Shown here: piece by piece, positions 1-7,969 of the stretch
How positions within the stretch are numbered: position 1 is the first letter of the stretch
Layout of the letters: each line of letters begins with the position of its first letter
Assembly (NCBI GenBank): GCA_964420035.1
Contig: CAYQQR010000010.1
Coordinates: 1 to 64,000 of the forward strand
DNA from: CAYQQR01 sp964420035
GTDB taxonomy: Bacteria > Bacteroidota > Bacteroidia > Bacteroidales > SM23-62
Direction: 5' to 3'
Length of the DNA stretch: 64,000 nucleotides
Notes under the pieces: model-generated
The model's database searches: none
Seen by the model: only the letters and a program-made list of their open reading frames with translations
What the model was told of the DNA's origin: nothing
Position numbers and translations under genes: made by a program

Positions 1-16
1 CTATTTTTCATATCTC

Positions 17-37
17 GTTGACCTTTTTTTGGTCAAC
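17..37. other. Short perfect hairpin upstream of the first gene
   Basis: GTTGACC (17-23) and GGTCAAC (31-37) form a perfect 7-bp stem around a loop of seven T. It lies about 80 bases before the ATG at 118. It could be the tail of a terminator from a gene to the left or part of the 5' region of the first gene; nothing in the sequence decides between these. Confidence 0.4.
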
Positions 38-117
38 CTATTTCAGTCGAAGACTGGTATAGGGCATATCTAAAATTATTATCTTCGGATTAACTACGAA
101 CTAAACACTTATTTTTT

Positions 118-3100
118 ATGAAGCGGATATTTTTACTGATTGGAATGGTCCTTGTGGGACTGAATAACTCTTTCCCGCAGGTTCAGATTGTTCAGGAAAA
201 CTTTGGCAGCAGTACCTGGGACGGGAATCCTGCCGATTACCCGGGTTATACAAGCGATGCGTTATTCAGCGGCGATGACTCCCACCTGTTTCAGACAGCC
301 AATTCAACCGGATATGATGAAGCATCCGGTGGCGTTGCCCTATTGATGGGGAGCTGGAGTGATCCCCCGGAGAACCTTGAATTTGTAATCCAATACAATA
401 CGGAGGATTACACCAGTGTGCGGCTCAGCTTTGGCATGATCCATAACTCAGGGGGCTGGGGGGATGACAAGTGCAACCTCACCAATAATTACACAAGCAT
501 TGAATATTCAACGGATGGAAGCATTTGGACTACTATAGATAAATCCGCATTGCTGGAAGGCAGCAGCTGGCCCTGTTCCAATGAAGCCTGGAAATGGGTG
601 AAGCTGGCTGAAGTATTGCCTTCCCATCCGACATTGTATATTCGTTTTACGCATGATAATCCCTCCATTCATCCCTATTACCTGGATGACATTACCCTTA
701 CGGGTTTTTTGCCGGACAATACCCCGCCCACGGCTGCGGGTAATTTGGCTGCCGAAAAGGTCGGCACCACCGGTTTTATCCTTTTATGGAACGCGGCCAC
801 GGACGAAAACGGGATCTCCCGTTATGATGTGCTCAAGAACGGGAACTACCTGTTATCGACGACCGATACGGTGGTTTTGATCGATTACCAGAACCCGGGC
901 AGTTCGGCCGATTATTCAGTTATTGCCTATGATATTGCCGACAATGCTTCACCGGAATCTGCAGTTCTGCCCGTTAGCTTGAATTCCAGGCCCGTGGATT
1001 ATCAGTATTCATGGGAGCGACCTCATGCCACGGTTTTACCCGGGGGTGACCTGGAATGGAACCCTCAGGGTTTTCAGTTTGAGGCCGGTTCATCGGTTCG
1101 GTACATCGATTTTGAGAGCGGCGATGATACCAACGACGGTTTGGACAAGGCAACAGCTTGGAAACATCATCCCTGGGATAACAATGCAAGCGATAATGCA
1201 GCAGCATGTACGGGTGTGCATACTTATATTTTCAAGCGAGGGGTGGTATACCGCGGGCACCTGACGGCTAAAGAATCAGGTACCCTCCTGGAACCCATCC
1301 GGCTTACTTCCGATCCTTCCTGGGGAACGGGAGAGGCGTACTTTTTCGGTTCGCAGCGCATTACAGGTGGATGGACCCTGGGCGATGCAAGTTCGGCTCC
1401 CAACATCCCCGAACCGGATAAGGTGTGGTACATCGATATTTCCCTGCCGGAAACCAAGATGATATGTGAACTCAACGGCAATGAGCTCAGTCAGCTCCGG
1501 GTGGCCCGAACACCGAATTACCAGTACACACCGGACGATCCGCTGAAAACCTGGTGGACCTGGACAGGGAAAACGGAAGATGGGGGTGCATTGTGGCTGA
1601 CAGATGACAATAACCTTACCCAGGACGACCCGGCGTATTATCAGGGTGCAACGGTCTGGAGCCAGGAAGATGCCATCGTGATGTGCACCGTCTGGAACCT
1701 TGATGTCACTGAATGGGACCCGGATAACAACCGGGTCAGGGTGAACAATACGAACTTCGGTGGAACCGGGTGCCACTATTTCATAGAAAACACGCCCTTC
1801 CTGCTGGATGCCCCGGGTGAATTCTATTACGATATGGATGCAGACAGGCTCTTCGTCCGCCTGGAAGGGGATAAAGATCCGAATACTGCAATCCTTGAGG
1901 TGGCAACCAGAACCGAATTGATCAATATCAGCGATAAGCATGATATAGAGATCAGCGGCATCACCTTCGGAGTTACCACCGCTCATGCCGTACGATATGG
2001 GGAAGAGGATGCCCGGTCAACCATCCGGATGACGGGGATATGCAATAACATCAATATCAGGAACAACAAATTCCTCTTTGTCAATGGCGGTATATCCATG
2101 AGGAATACCGGTTCCGCCATGCTGAATTCACACAGCATCACCATCAGCGATAATGATTTTCAGCACGTGGGCGACCTGGCCCTTGTCCTTGCAACAGGAA
2201 CCGTTTATATGGACGATGTCCATATCCTCAGGAACAATATATACAATAACGGTTACCGCCACCAGGGGCGGTGGTACAGCTCCATACCTGCCATTTACGC
2301 GCAGTTGAACTATGGTGAGGTGGCCGGAAACATCGTGGACGTTTCCTGGGGTAACGGCATTGATATGTTCTGGGGCAAGGGCGGTGGAAGTAATCTTTAT
2401 GTTCCCTTTATCAGGGGCCTGATCCACCACAATAAAGCTTCCAATACCCTGATAGGGGTCAACGATTACGGGGGGATCGAGAGCTGGCAGGGCGGGCCGG
2501 CCTTCTGTTACAACAATTATTCACACAATGCTTCGGGTTACAAACATTACAACAACAGTTCCCTGGGCATGGCTTTTTATTTTGACGGGTCCTTCAAACA
2601 TACAGTATTCAATAATATTGCATCGGGAGTATCCCACAACCGGAATGCAACCGGCATTATGCAGGTATTGGGTTTTTATAATATGTACGTTCACAATACC
2701 TGTTATAATACACAGCATTTTTTTAACAGCGGCAGCAATAACCTGGCGCTCAACGGTCATAATGCCTATTTGGCCAATATTGGACAGGATATTACTAACT
2801 TTTTCAGACATGAGATCCCTGCAGCATATATTCCGTTTGAATCTTATGGGTATAATATTGCCAGCGGGGAACCCTTCCGGGGAAGTCTTGAAAACAAATC
2901 CAACAGCATGTCCCTGAGCGGGTTCATGGAAGAATTGGAAGGTTTTGAATCCCAGTTGACCCAAACAGGCTGGGAAAGCACTGCTGCAGTGCTTGTCAAT
3001 CCTGCATCCTTCAATTTCACGCCCGCAAAAAACAGTGCTGCCATTGGAAGGGGAGTTAAGTTCTTTTCAGTCTTTCCGCTTTCCCGGGTGGTAGGTGAGT

Positions 3101-4653
3101 GGAATTTTTACAGGCACCCTGCCGATTCAAGCATTGTAATGGGAGACAATTTCTATATGACAGAAGATTTCAATGACAGGATAACGTACAAAAATGTACC
3201 TAAGAACCATCTGCATGTGCATAATGTAATTGACAGCAGTTTTGTGATGGGCGACCTGGAAGACTGGACCGAAGGGGCCCTGATCTTCGACGGAGCCGTG
3301 TACGGGCAGATTGAACATTCGGTGGCCGTTGCCGTGAAATCCAATAACGTGAATATGACCACCAACGATTTTATTATTGAAGTTTACCTGAGAACGGAAA
3401 AGGATTATTCCAATGGGGTAATCGTATCCAAGTACGATGGATCCGAAGGGTATGAAATGTCTGTTGATGACACGGGATTTCCCCAAATGAGCTTGTACCT
3501 GTCCGGAGCCCCTGCCGTTAGTCTTAAAGGATCTGCAGCGGTCAACGACAGTGCCTGGCACCATATCCTTTTCGAGATGGACCGGCACGCCGGAATCAAT
3601 TGCTATATTGACGGTCAATTGTCTAACGGCATTCTCAGCGGTTCCATGCCTGGGCCTACCGGCTCCCTGTCCAATACTGCCGATTTCCTGGTAGGGAAAG
3701 ACGTTGATGACAATTATTTTTTGGGTACCATGGATTTTCTCAGGGTATCCAAGGGATCCTTATATGATGCCAAAACCACCGTGGATGAACTCTATGCATG
3801 GCAGACAGACGGGCCGTTTCTCTACGACATGAGGGGGGATACGGCTACCGGGGAGCGGGAAGCAGGCGCCCTGGAATCTTTCAGTACCTGTGATATTTCA
3901 GTCAGTGAAAACAACCTGCAGTTCGGCATGAATGCTGCTACACAAAAGGTAATCGTTACGGCTCCGGAGGGATATAGTGTACGCGATGTTTCCGGAGAAT
4001 TTTTTGCCTACCATGTCGATGCCGATACCATCGAGGTGACGGTTTCCGGTAATGACAATTACGAGGAAAACCAGGGGGCAATAACCATCGTGGGATGCAA
4101 TCAATTGCTTAGCATCAATATTACCCAGGAAGGTTCACCCTGTATATTCAACTGCGAGGTTGACAGCTTGGAACTGGACAATGGAGACCACTCCATGTGG
4201 GTTGCTGTAACTACAAACGGTTTAATGAGTGCTTCATCCGACATTGATTTTGTAAGTCTGGTCGTCAATAATGAGAAAGACAGTATCCTGTTGTATGTAT
4301 CCGAAAACGAATCTTTCAGTGAGCGGATTGCTGAGCTTACCATTGAAGGCTGTTCAGGCACCCATACCATTACCATCATTCAGCAGGGTGTGATCGACAA
4401 CATCAATCCGCATGTGCCCGGTGGATTGAAGGTCTATCCCAACCCGGTCAGAGATAAACGGTTTTATATTGAGCTGCCTCCGTATGCAGGCAGAGTACAT
4501 TACACCCTTTCCGACCTCTCGGGTAAGGCATTGCAGATGGGAGAGCTGCATGATACCCGGGAAAACATCCGGTTGTATGTCGGTCCCGGCACTTACATCC
4601 TGAAGGTCTATGGGGACGGATTGAGTTATATCGGGAGGATTGTGGTGCTTTAG
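118..4653 (+). CDS. Large secreted beta-helix / LamG protein with T9SS sorting domain
   Basis: A 1511-residue modular protein. Visible in order: signal peptide (about 1-20); a beta-sandwich-like region (to ~200); a fibronectin-III-like domain starting near NTPPTAAGNL; a start typical of right-handed parallel beta-helix proteins (YIDFESGDDTNDG) followed by a long Asn/Gly-rich helix with repeated N-N-I/Y turns (~320-900); a LamG/concanavalin-like domain (~1080-1240, with SAWHHILFEMD and CYIDGQL); two BACON-like Ig domains ending INITQEG and ITIIQQG; and a type-A T9SS C-terminal domain (LKVYPNPV, ending IGRIVVL). The protein should be exported across the outer membrane and kept on the surface or released. 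Beta-helix folds of this kind include polysaccharide lyases and hydrolases, but no catalytic motif is recognised, so an enzymatic role is inference; a glycan-binding role is equally possible. It stands alone, with no partner gene nearby. Confidence 0.85.
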   Translation: MKRIFLLIGMVLVGLNNSFPQVQIVQENFGSSTWDGNPADYPGYTSDALFSGDDSHLFQTANSTGYDEASGGVALLMGSWSDPPENLEFVIQYNTEDYTSVRLSFGMIHNSGGWGDDKCNLTNNYTSIEYSTDGSIWTTIDKSALLEGSSWPCSNEAWKWVKLAEVLPSHPTLYIRFTHDNPSIHPYYLDDITLTGFLPDNTPPTAAGNLAAEKVGTTGFILLWNAATDENGISRYDVLKNGNYLLSTTDTVVLIDYQNPGSSADYSVIAYDIADNASPESAVLPVSLNSRPVDYQYSWERPHATVLPGGDLEWNPQGFQFEAGSSVRYIDFESGDDTNDGLDKATAWKHHPWDNNASDNAAACTGVHTYIFKRGVVYRGHLTAKESGTLLEPIRLTSDPSWGTGEAYFFGSQRITGGWTLGDASSAPNIPEPDKVWYIDISLPETKMICELNGNELSQLRVARTPNYQYTPDDPLKTWWTWTGKTEDGGALWLTDDNNLTQDDPAYYQGATVWSQEDAIVMCTVWNLDVTEWDPDNNRVRVNNTNFGGTGCHYFIENTPFLLDAPGEFYYDMDADRLFVRLEGDKDPNTAILEVATRTELINISDKHDIEISGITFGVTTAHAVRYGEEDARSTIRMTGICNNINIRNNKFLFVNGGISMRNTGSAMLNSHSITISDNDFQHVGDLALVLATGTVYMDDVHILRNNIYNNGYRHQGRWYSSIPAIYAQLNYGEVAGNIVDVSWGNGIDMFWGKGGGSNLYVPFIRGLIHHNKASNTLIGVNDYGGIESWQGGPAFCYNNYSHNASGYKHYNNSSLGMAFYFDGSFKHTVFNNIASGVSHNRNATGIMQVLGFYNMYVHNTCYNTQHFFNSGSNNLALNGHNAYLANIGQDITNFFRHEIPAAYIPFESYGYNIASGEPFRGSLENKSNSMSLSGFMEELEGFESQLTQTGWESTAAVLVNPASFNFTPAKNSAAIGRGVKFFSVFPLSRVVGEWNFYRHPADSSIVMGDNFYMTEDFNDRITYKNVPKNHLHVHNVIDSSFVMGDLEDWTEGALIFDGAVYGQIEHSVAVAVKSNNVNMTTNDFIIEVYLRTEKDYSNGVIVSKYDGSEGYEMSVDDTGFPQMSLYLSGAPAVSLKGSAAVNDSAWHHILFEMDRHAGINCYIDGQLSNGILSGSMPGPTGSLSNTADFLVGKDVDDNYFLGTMDFLRVSKGSLYDAKTTVDELYAWQTDGPFLYDMRGDTATGEREAGALESFSTCDISVSENNLQFGMNAATQKVIVTAPEGYSVRDVSGEFFAYHVDADTIEVTVSGNDNYEENQGAITIVGCNQLLSINITQEGSPCIFNCEVDSLELDNGDHSMWVAVTTNGLMSASSDIDFVSLVVNNEKDSILLYVSENESFSERIAELTIEGCSGTHTITIIQQGVIDNINPHVPGGLKVYPNPVRDKRFYIELPPYAGRVHYTLSDLSGKALQMGELHDTRENIRLYVGPGTYILKVYGDGLSYIGRIVVL

Positions 4654-4984
4654 TGGTTTCTGGCCTCTGGTTTCTGGTTTCTGGTCGTTTTTTGTATTAG
4701 GTATTTGACAAACTGCCGTTGCCGCTTATCTGTGTCTCATTGTCTCAATGTCTCAGCGTCTCTATGTCTTAACCTAAAGGTTCTAAAGCTCTAAGGTTCT
4801 AAGGCTTTAAGTATTTAGGGGTTAGGCTCTTCCGCTACGCTGTATTTCCGCCTTCGGCTGTAATAACGGTGCCAAACGGTACTAACGGTTCTGAACCCAG
4901 GAATTTAGGAACTTAGGAACTTCATTCTGAATTCTGAATTCCACACTGGTTTTTTACTATCTTTCACAGGCGATCCATTTTCAA
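4654..4984. repeat. Intergenic region made of degenerate short-word repeats
   Basis: No gene is seen in these 331 bases. The text is a chain of echoing words: TGGTTTCTGG-like units (4654-4690), TGTCTCA-like units (~4733-4770), GGTTCTAA-like units (~4780-4815), GGAACTTA and CTGAATT units (~4905-4945). The first block is the reverse complement of the CCAGAAGCCAG-type words at 63.4-63.5 kb. The region looks like slippage-prone, non-coding filler rather than a structured element. Confidence 0.6.
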
Positions 4985-6382
4985 ATGAATCCCCGGTCTT
5001 CCATAAAAACCCCGGTCACCGGTCTTGCCATTCTTGCTGTGCTCGGACCGTCCATCGTGTGGGTATCGGAGTATATCGGCACCGGGGAGGTGATTCTGGC
5101 TACCCGCAACGGGGCTATTTTCGGGGCCGGGATCCTCTGGGTGGTGATCTCGGGCATTTTTTTGAAAGTATGGATCGGTATGAGCGGTGCCCGCTACACG
5201 GTCTGTACCGGTGAAGGCATGATGGACCTGTTTTCCCGTATGCCCGGCCCAAAGAACTGGGCGGTCTGGCTGGTACTGGTAACCATGCTGGTTTCGGCCA
5301 CCGTTGCTGCGGGTGCAGTGGCCACTGCAGCCGGCGTTTTCCTGGGCAGCCTGCTTCCGATAAGCAATTCACTGGGAGGCTGGATCGCTACCCTGTTCGC
5401 TTTTTTGGTGGCATGGACCGGTAAATTCAACTGGCTCAAGCTGGTCATGAGCATCCTGGTCCTGATGATGGTGGTGGGGGTGTTGTATGTTGCTTCCACC
5501 GTATTTCCCGGATGGGAGGCATTCTTCAGGGGTTTGGTTCCCCATGCTCCGGTTGTGCCCGAATGGGCACAAAATCAAGGCATTGAAGATAACCCTTGGA
5601 AGGAGATACTGCCTTTGCTGGGTTTTGGAGCAGGGGGATTTGCCAGCCAGGTATGGTACACCTACTGGGTGATCGGAGCCGGTTATGGAGCAGCAAAAAA
5701 AGACGGATACGGTAAAGCGGCCGATATTAATGAATTAAAAAAGCTGGATGTTGCCGATGCCGGGAAACTGAAAGGCTGGTCGAGGATCATCTATTTTGAT
5801 TCTTCCTTCGCCATGTTCCTGGGTATAGTTATAACTGCAGGATTTGTGCTTTCCGGTGCCGGGGTGCTTGGAAGGGCGCAACTGGCTCCCAGTGGAGCGA
5901 ATGTCGCATTGGAATTGTCGGAGATATTCGCCTCCCGTTGGGCAGAAGCCGGAGGTTTCCTGTTCCTGCTGGGCGGAACGGCGGCCCTGATGGCCACCCT
6001 GGTGGGGCACATGGCAGGCTGGCCCCGCCTGCTGGCCGATGCTTTCAGGATCTGCATTCCTGCCTTTAACAGGAAGTTCCGATGGATCCGTCAGTTCCGG
6101 ATCTTCCTGGTGTTTTTCTTTCTCACCAACATGATCATGGTATACAGCTTTAACTTAAGGCCGGTGGTCATTGTAAAATTCGCGGCTATTTTCGAAGGCT
6201 TGCTGCTCACACCCCTTCAGGCCCTGTGGATCTTGATCGGGTTATATGTAGTCCTTCCCCGTATGTACAAGCCGGAAGTCGGCAGAATGCTCCGCCCGGG
6301 CTGGGTCCTTGCCGCCGGCCTTATCCTGGCCACCCTGGTCTTCGGTTATTTCTGCGTGGTGCAGCTGCCGGCGGTGTTATAA
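4985..6382 (+). CDS. Divergent Nramp-family (LeuT-fold) membrane transporter
   Basis: 465 residues with about 11 hydrophobic segments and the general pattern of the Nramp metal transporter family. The canonical metal-site motifs are not seen: the first transmembrane segment reads SEYIGTGEV where classical members have DPGN, and the sixth reads GFGAGGFASQVW where they have the MPH motif. It therefore belongs to a distant Nramp-like branch and its substrate cannot be read from the sequence. The start is the ATG at 4985, giving a short soluble N-terminus before TM1. It is a single gene, followed 41 bases later by the assembly gap, so a downstream partner could be hidden. Confidence 0.8.
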   Translation: MNPRSSIKTPVTGLAILAVLGPSIVWVSEYIGTGEVILATRNGAIFGAGILWVVISGIFLKVWIGMSGARYTVCTGEGMMDLFSRMPGPKNWAVWLVLVTMLVSATVAAGAVATAAGVFLGSLLPISNSLGGWIATLFAFLVAWTGKFNWLKLVMSILVLMMVVGVLYVASTVFPGWEAFFRGLVPHAPVVPEWAQNQGIEDNPWKEILPLLGFGAGGFASQVWYTYWVIGAGYGAAKKDGYGKAADINELKKLDVADAGKLKGWSRIIYFDSSFAMFLGIVITAGFVLSGAGVLGRAQLAPSGANVALELSEIFASRWAEAGGFLFLLGGTAALMATLVGHMAGWPRLLADAFRICIPAFNRKFRWIRQFRIFLVFFFLTNMIMVYSFNLRPVVIVKFAAIFEGLLLTPLQALWILIGLYVVLPRMYKPEVGRMLRPGWVLAAGLILATLVFGYFCVVQLPAVL

Positions 6383-6423
6383 TAAGATTTTTTTACTCTT
6401 CTGTAGAAATATTTTGTTGAAGA

Positions 6424-6523
6424 NNNNNNNNNNNNNNNNNNNNNNNNNNNNNNNNNNNNNNNNNNNNNNNNNNNNNNNNNNNNNNNNNNNNNNNNNNNNN
6501 NNNNNNNNNNNNNNNNNNNNNNN
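6424..6523. other. Assembly gap (100 N)
   Basis: A run of exactly 100 N, the conventional placeholder for a scaffold join of unknown true length. The base right after the gap is the first base of a repeat that recurs at 6640, which suggests that the assembly broke inside a repeat. Confidence 0.99.
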
Positions 6524-6578
6524 TTATTCGCTCCCTGTGGTCGCTCATGATCTTTTCCGGGGATGATTCAAAAGAAAA
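6524..6578 (-). repeat. Interspersed repeat, copy 1 (gap-adjacent)
   Basis: These 55 bases are identical to 6640-6694, 116 bases away. Read on the minus strand the unit contains AATCATCCCCGG, then ATGAGCGACC, and ends GGGAGCGAATAA. Because the copy starts exactly at the gap edge, its true left boundary and the number of copies hidden in the gap are unknown. Confidence 0.85.
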
Positions 6579-6639
6579 GCCTTTCATATGCTGCGCGTTT
6601 CAATGTAAGCTGACTTTAGATTCTGGTAGTTGAGCAAGA

Positions 6640-6694
6640 TTATTCGCTCCCTGTGGTCGCTCATGATCTTTTCCGGGGATGATTCAAAAGAAAA
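6640..6694 (-). repeat. Interspersed repeat, copy 2
   Basis: Second exact copy of the 55-base unit. On the minus strand it begins just after the outer arm of the foldback element at 6686-6810, with GAATCATCCCCGG, and runs out through GAGCGAATAATC. Related, more diverged versions occur at 7452-7495 and 9289-9327. Confidence 0.85.
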
Positions 6695-6810
6695 AAGCCA
6701 CGCACTGTGTGCTGCTTTTGCATTCTGTAAGGCCTATGAAAGCAAGCTTTCAACGCCTTCCAGAATGCAAAAGGCCACTTCACCTTACGGCGAAGTGGCT
6801 TTTTTCTTTT
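6686..6810. repeat. Cloverleaf-like foldback element 1, 3' of tRNA-Pro
   Basis: Perfect 16-bp outer arms (6686-6701 and 6795-6810: an A-rich arm ending GCCAC and its complement). Inside are a small hairpin GCAC-TGT-GTGC (6702-6712), inner arms CTTTTGCATTCTG / CAGAATGCAAAAG (6715-6727 / 6761-6773) extended by AAGGC/GCCTT, a core GAAAGC-AA-GCTTTC (6738-6751), and a second small hairpin (6779-6794). It ends one base from the 3' end of tRNA-Pro. The A-run/T-run layout means that it may work as a bidirectional intrinsic terminator; it may also be a mobile palindromic element. Confidence 0.7.
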
Positions 6811-6811
6811 G

Positions 6812-6886
6812 TCGGGGTAGTAAGATTCGAACTTACGACCCCCTGCTCCCAAAGCAGGTGCGCTAACCTGACTGCGCTATACCCCG
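6812..6886 (-). tRNA. tRNA-Pro (anticodon TGG)
   Basis: The minus strand folds as a full cloverleaf. The acceptor CGGGGTA pairs with TACCCCG, with discriminator A. The anticodon stem CCTGC/GCAGG encloses loop TTTGGGA, giving anticodon TGG (proline), and the T-loop is TTCGAAT. CCA is not encoded. The 5' end lies only four bases after the stop codon of the four-helix-bundle gene, so the two are probably on one transcript. Confidence 0.95.
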
Positions 6887-6890
6887 AAAA

Positions 6891-7244
6891 TTACTTATCT
6901 ATAAAACTTCTGTACATACCCAGGAGCATTTTGGAAGCTTTTTCGTAGCCTTCATATAACTCCTGGTATTTTTCACTCTGGATCTGACCCATGTCAAAAC
7001 TCAATTGCAGACTCCCTACCGATTCAAAGACACTGCTCCTGGCCATGGTTACAAATTCTTTCTTCTCTTCATTTGTCATACGAGCCGTACCTTCAATAAG
7101 CTTTGAAACGGAATTTAAACTCGATTGCTTCCAGCGATCTTTGATTACCGGATCGATTCTTTGTTCTTCGTTCAATAGCTTAAAGACCTTGAAATTAAGT
7201 TCCCGAAGTACCTGGTAAATGTCTAGTTTTTCGAAATCAAACAT
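6891..7244 (-). CDS. Four-helix-bundle protein (23S rRNA intervening-sequence / S23 family)
   Basis: 117 residues, almost wholly helical. It has the family's usual features: an N-terminal F-x-x-L-DIYQ segment, the central NSVSKLIEGTARMTNEEKKEF segment (here IEGTARMTNEEKKEF), and a C-terminal LLGMYRSFI helix. Members are found inside 23S rRNA intervening sequences and as accessory proteins of diversity-generating retroelements (Avd); many others are free-standing with unknown role. No reverse transcriptase or rRNA is visible here. The gene sits between two foldback elements (6686-6810 and 7319-7438) and runs directly into tRNA-Pro. The family call is firm; the function is unknown. Confidence 0.85.
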   Translation of the reverse strand: MFDFEKLDIYQVLRELNFKVFKLLNEEQRIDPVIKDRWKQSSLNSVSKLIEGTARMTNEEKKEFVTMARSSVFESVGSLQLSFDMGQIQSEKYQELYEGYEKASKMLLGMYRSFIDK

Positions 7245-7318
7245 GAGCTATGGAGATCCGTAACTATTCAAAGTTATTATACAGGGGATTATTTCATGAT
7301 CCCTGCTGTGGGTTCCCT

Positions 7319-7438
7319 GCAATTCCTTTGCAAACCTTTCAGGTTGGATAAAAAACTTCCCAAACCTCCATCAAGCAAGCTTGTGTCGGTTTGGTTAGTT
7401 TTTTTCCACTCACTCCGTGAGTTTTGCAAAGGAATTGC
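7319..7438. repeat. Cloverleaf-like foldback element 2
   Basis: Same plan as the element at 6686 but different sequence. It has perfect 16-bp outer arms (GCAATTCCTTTGCAAA at 7319-7334 and its complement at 7423-7438), a side hairpin AACC-TTTCA-GGTT (7333-7345), and inner arms with CCAAACC (7360-7366) / GGTTTGG (7388-7394) flanked by A6 and T7 runs. The core is CAAGC-AA-GCTTG (7372-7383) and the second side hairpin is ACTCAC-TCC-GTGAGT (7408-7422). The inner part alone is a good bidirectional terminator. On the minus strand the element follows a remnant of a tRNA-Ser 3' end. Confidence 0.7.
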
Positions 7439-7506
7439 GGAGAGAGGGGGATTATTCGTCGCTTCGCTCCTCATGAGCTCGGCTTTCAGCCTCGGTTCGA
7501 ACCCCC
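7437..7506 (-). pseudogene. tRNA-Ser 3'-end remnant split by a 44-bp insert
   Basis: GCGGAGAGAGGGGGATT (7437-7453) repeats the 3' end of the intact tRNA-Ser (7584-7600). TTCGAACCCCC (7496-7506) repeats its T-arm. In the intact gene these pieces are contiguous; here about 44 bases (7452-7495) separate them, exactly in the T-loop. The rest of the tRNA (acceptor 5' side, D-arm, anticodon arm) is not found, so this is a non-functional fragment. The insert resembles the interspersed repeats at 6524 and 6640. Confidence 0.75.
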
Positions 7507-7583
7507 GCTCCCCATGGGTTCTCATCCCAGAATATTCAAAGACCATGTAATAATCAAAGCAATATTGCTTCTGCAAATTCTTT

Positions 7584-7673
<90 letters not shown>

Positions 7674-7870
7674 GGGAGCTTAAGCAGGCTCATTTAAAGC
7701 AGCACAAAAGTAGCAAATCTGTGATTAACGACAAAAAGAAAACCAAGGTTGTACCCTCCCTGTTTGAGAGGTATCATGAGGTTATTTGTAGTAGTTAATT
7801 ATCATCTAATAATAGCCGGTTCCTTGTTTTTCATATTGATTTCTTCATGTGTTCGAGTCAAAGAAACAGC

Positions 7871-7911
7871 CATTTCGGAAATGACCATTTCGGAAATGTA
7901 GAATTCTACAA
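7871..7911. promoter_or_regulatory. Tandem palindromes downstream of the AAA ATPase gene
   Basis: CATTTCGGAAATG occurs twice (7871-7883 and 7886-7898), each itself an inverted repeat, and is followed by the 14-bp perfect palindrome TGTAGAATTCTACA (7898-7911). The set lies in the otherwise empty 7674-7969 interval, 59 bases beyond the stop codon of the ATPase gene. The layout looks like a dimeric regulator site, but no regulator is assigned. The remaining bases of the interval show no gene. Confidence 0.45.
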
Positions 7912-7969
7912 TCCTTTGATAGGTAATTCAAAATTAACTTCTGGGGCATCGTATTCAAAAAATAGGACA

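Noticed and set aside
1276..1986. 236-codon open frame on the minus strand inside the first large gene
   Set aside because: It is antisense to a well-supported multi-domain protein and shows no recognisable domain; GC-rich codons make such shadows common.
7507..7535. Possible anticodon-like stem-loop next to the split tRNA-Ser remnant
   Set aside because: A TGGG/CCCA stem with a 7-base loop exists, but no D-arm or acceptor pairs with it, so it is probably chance.
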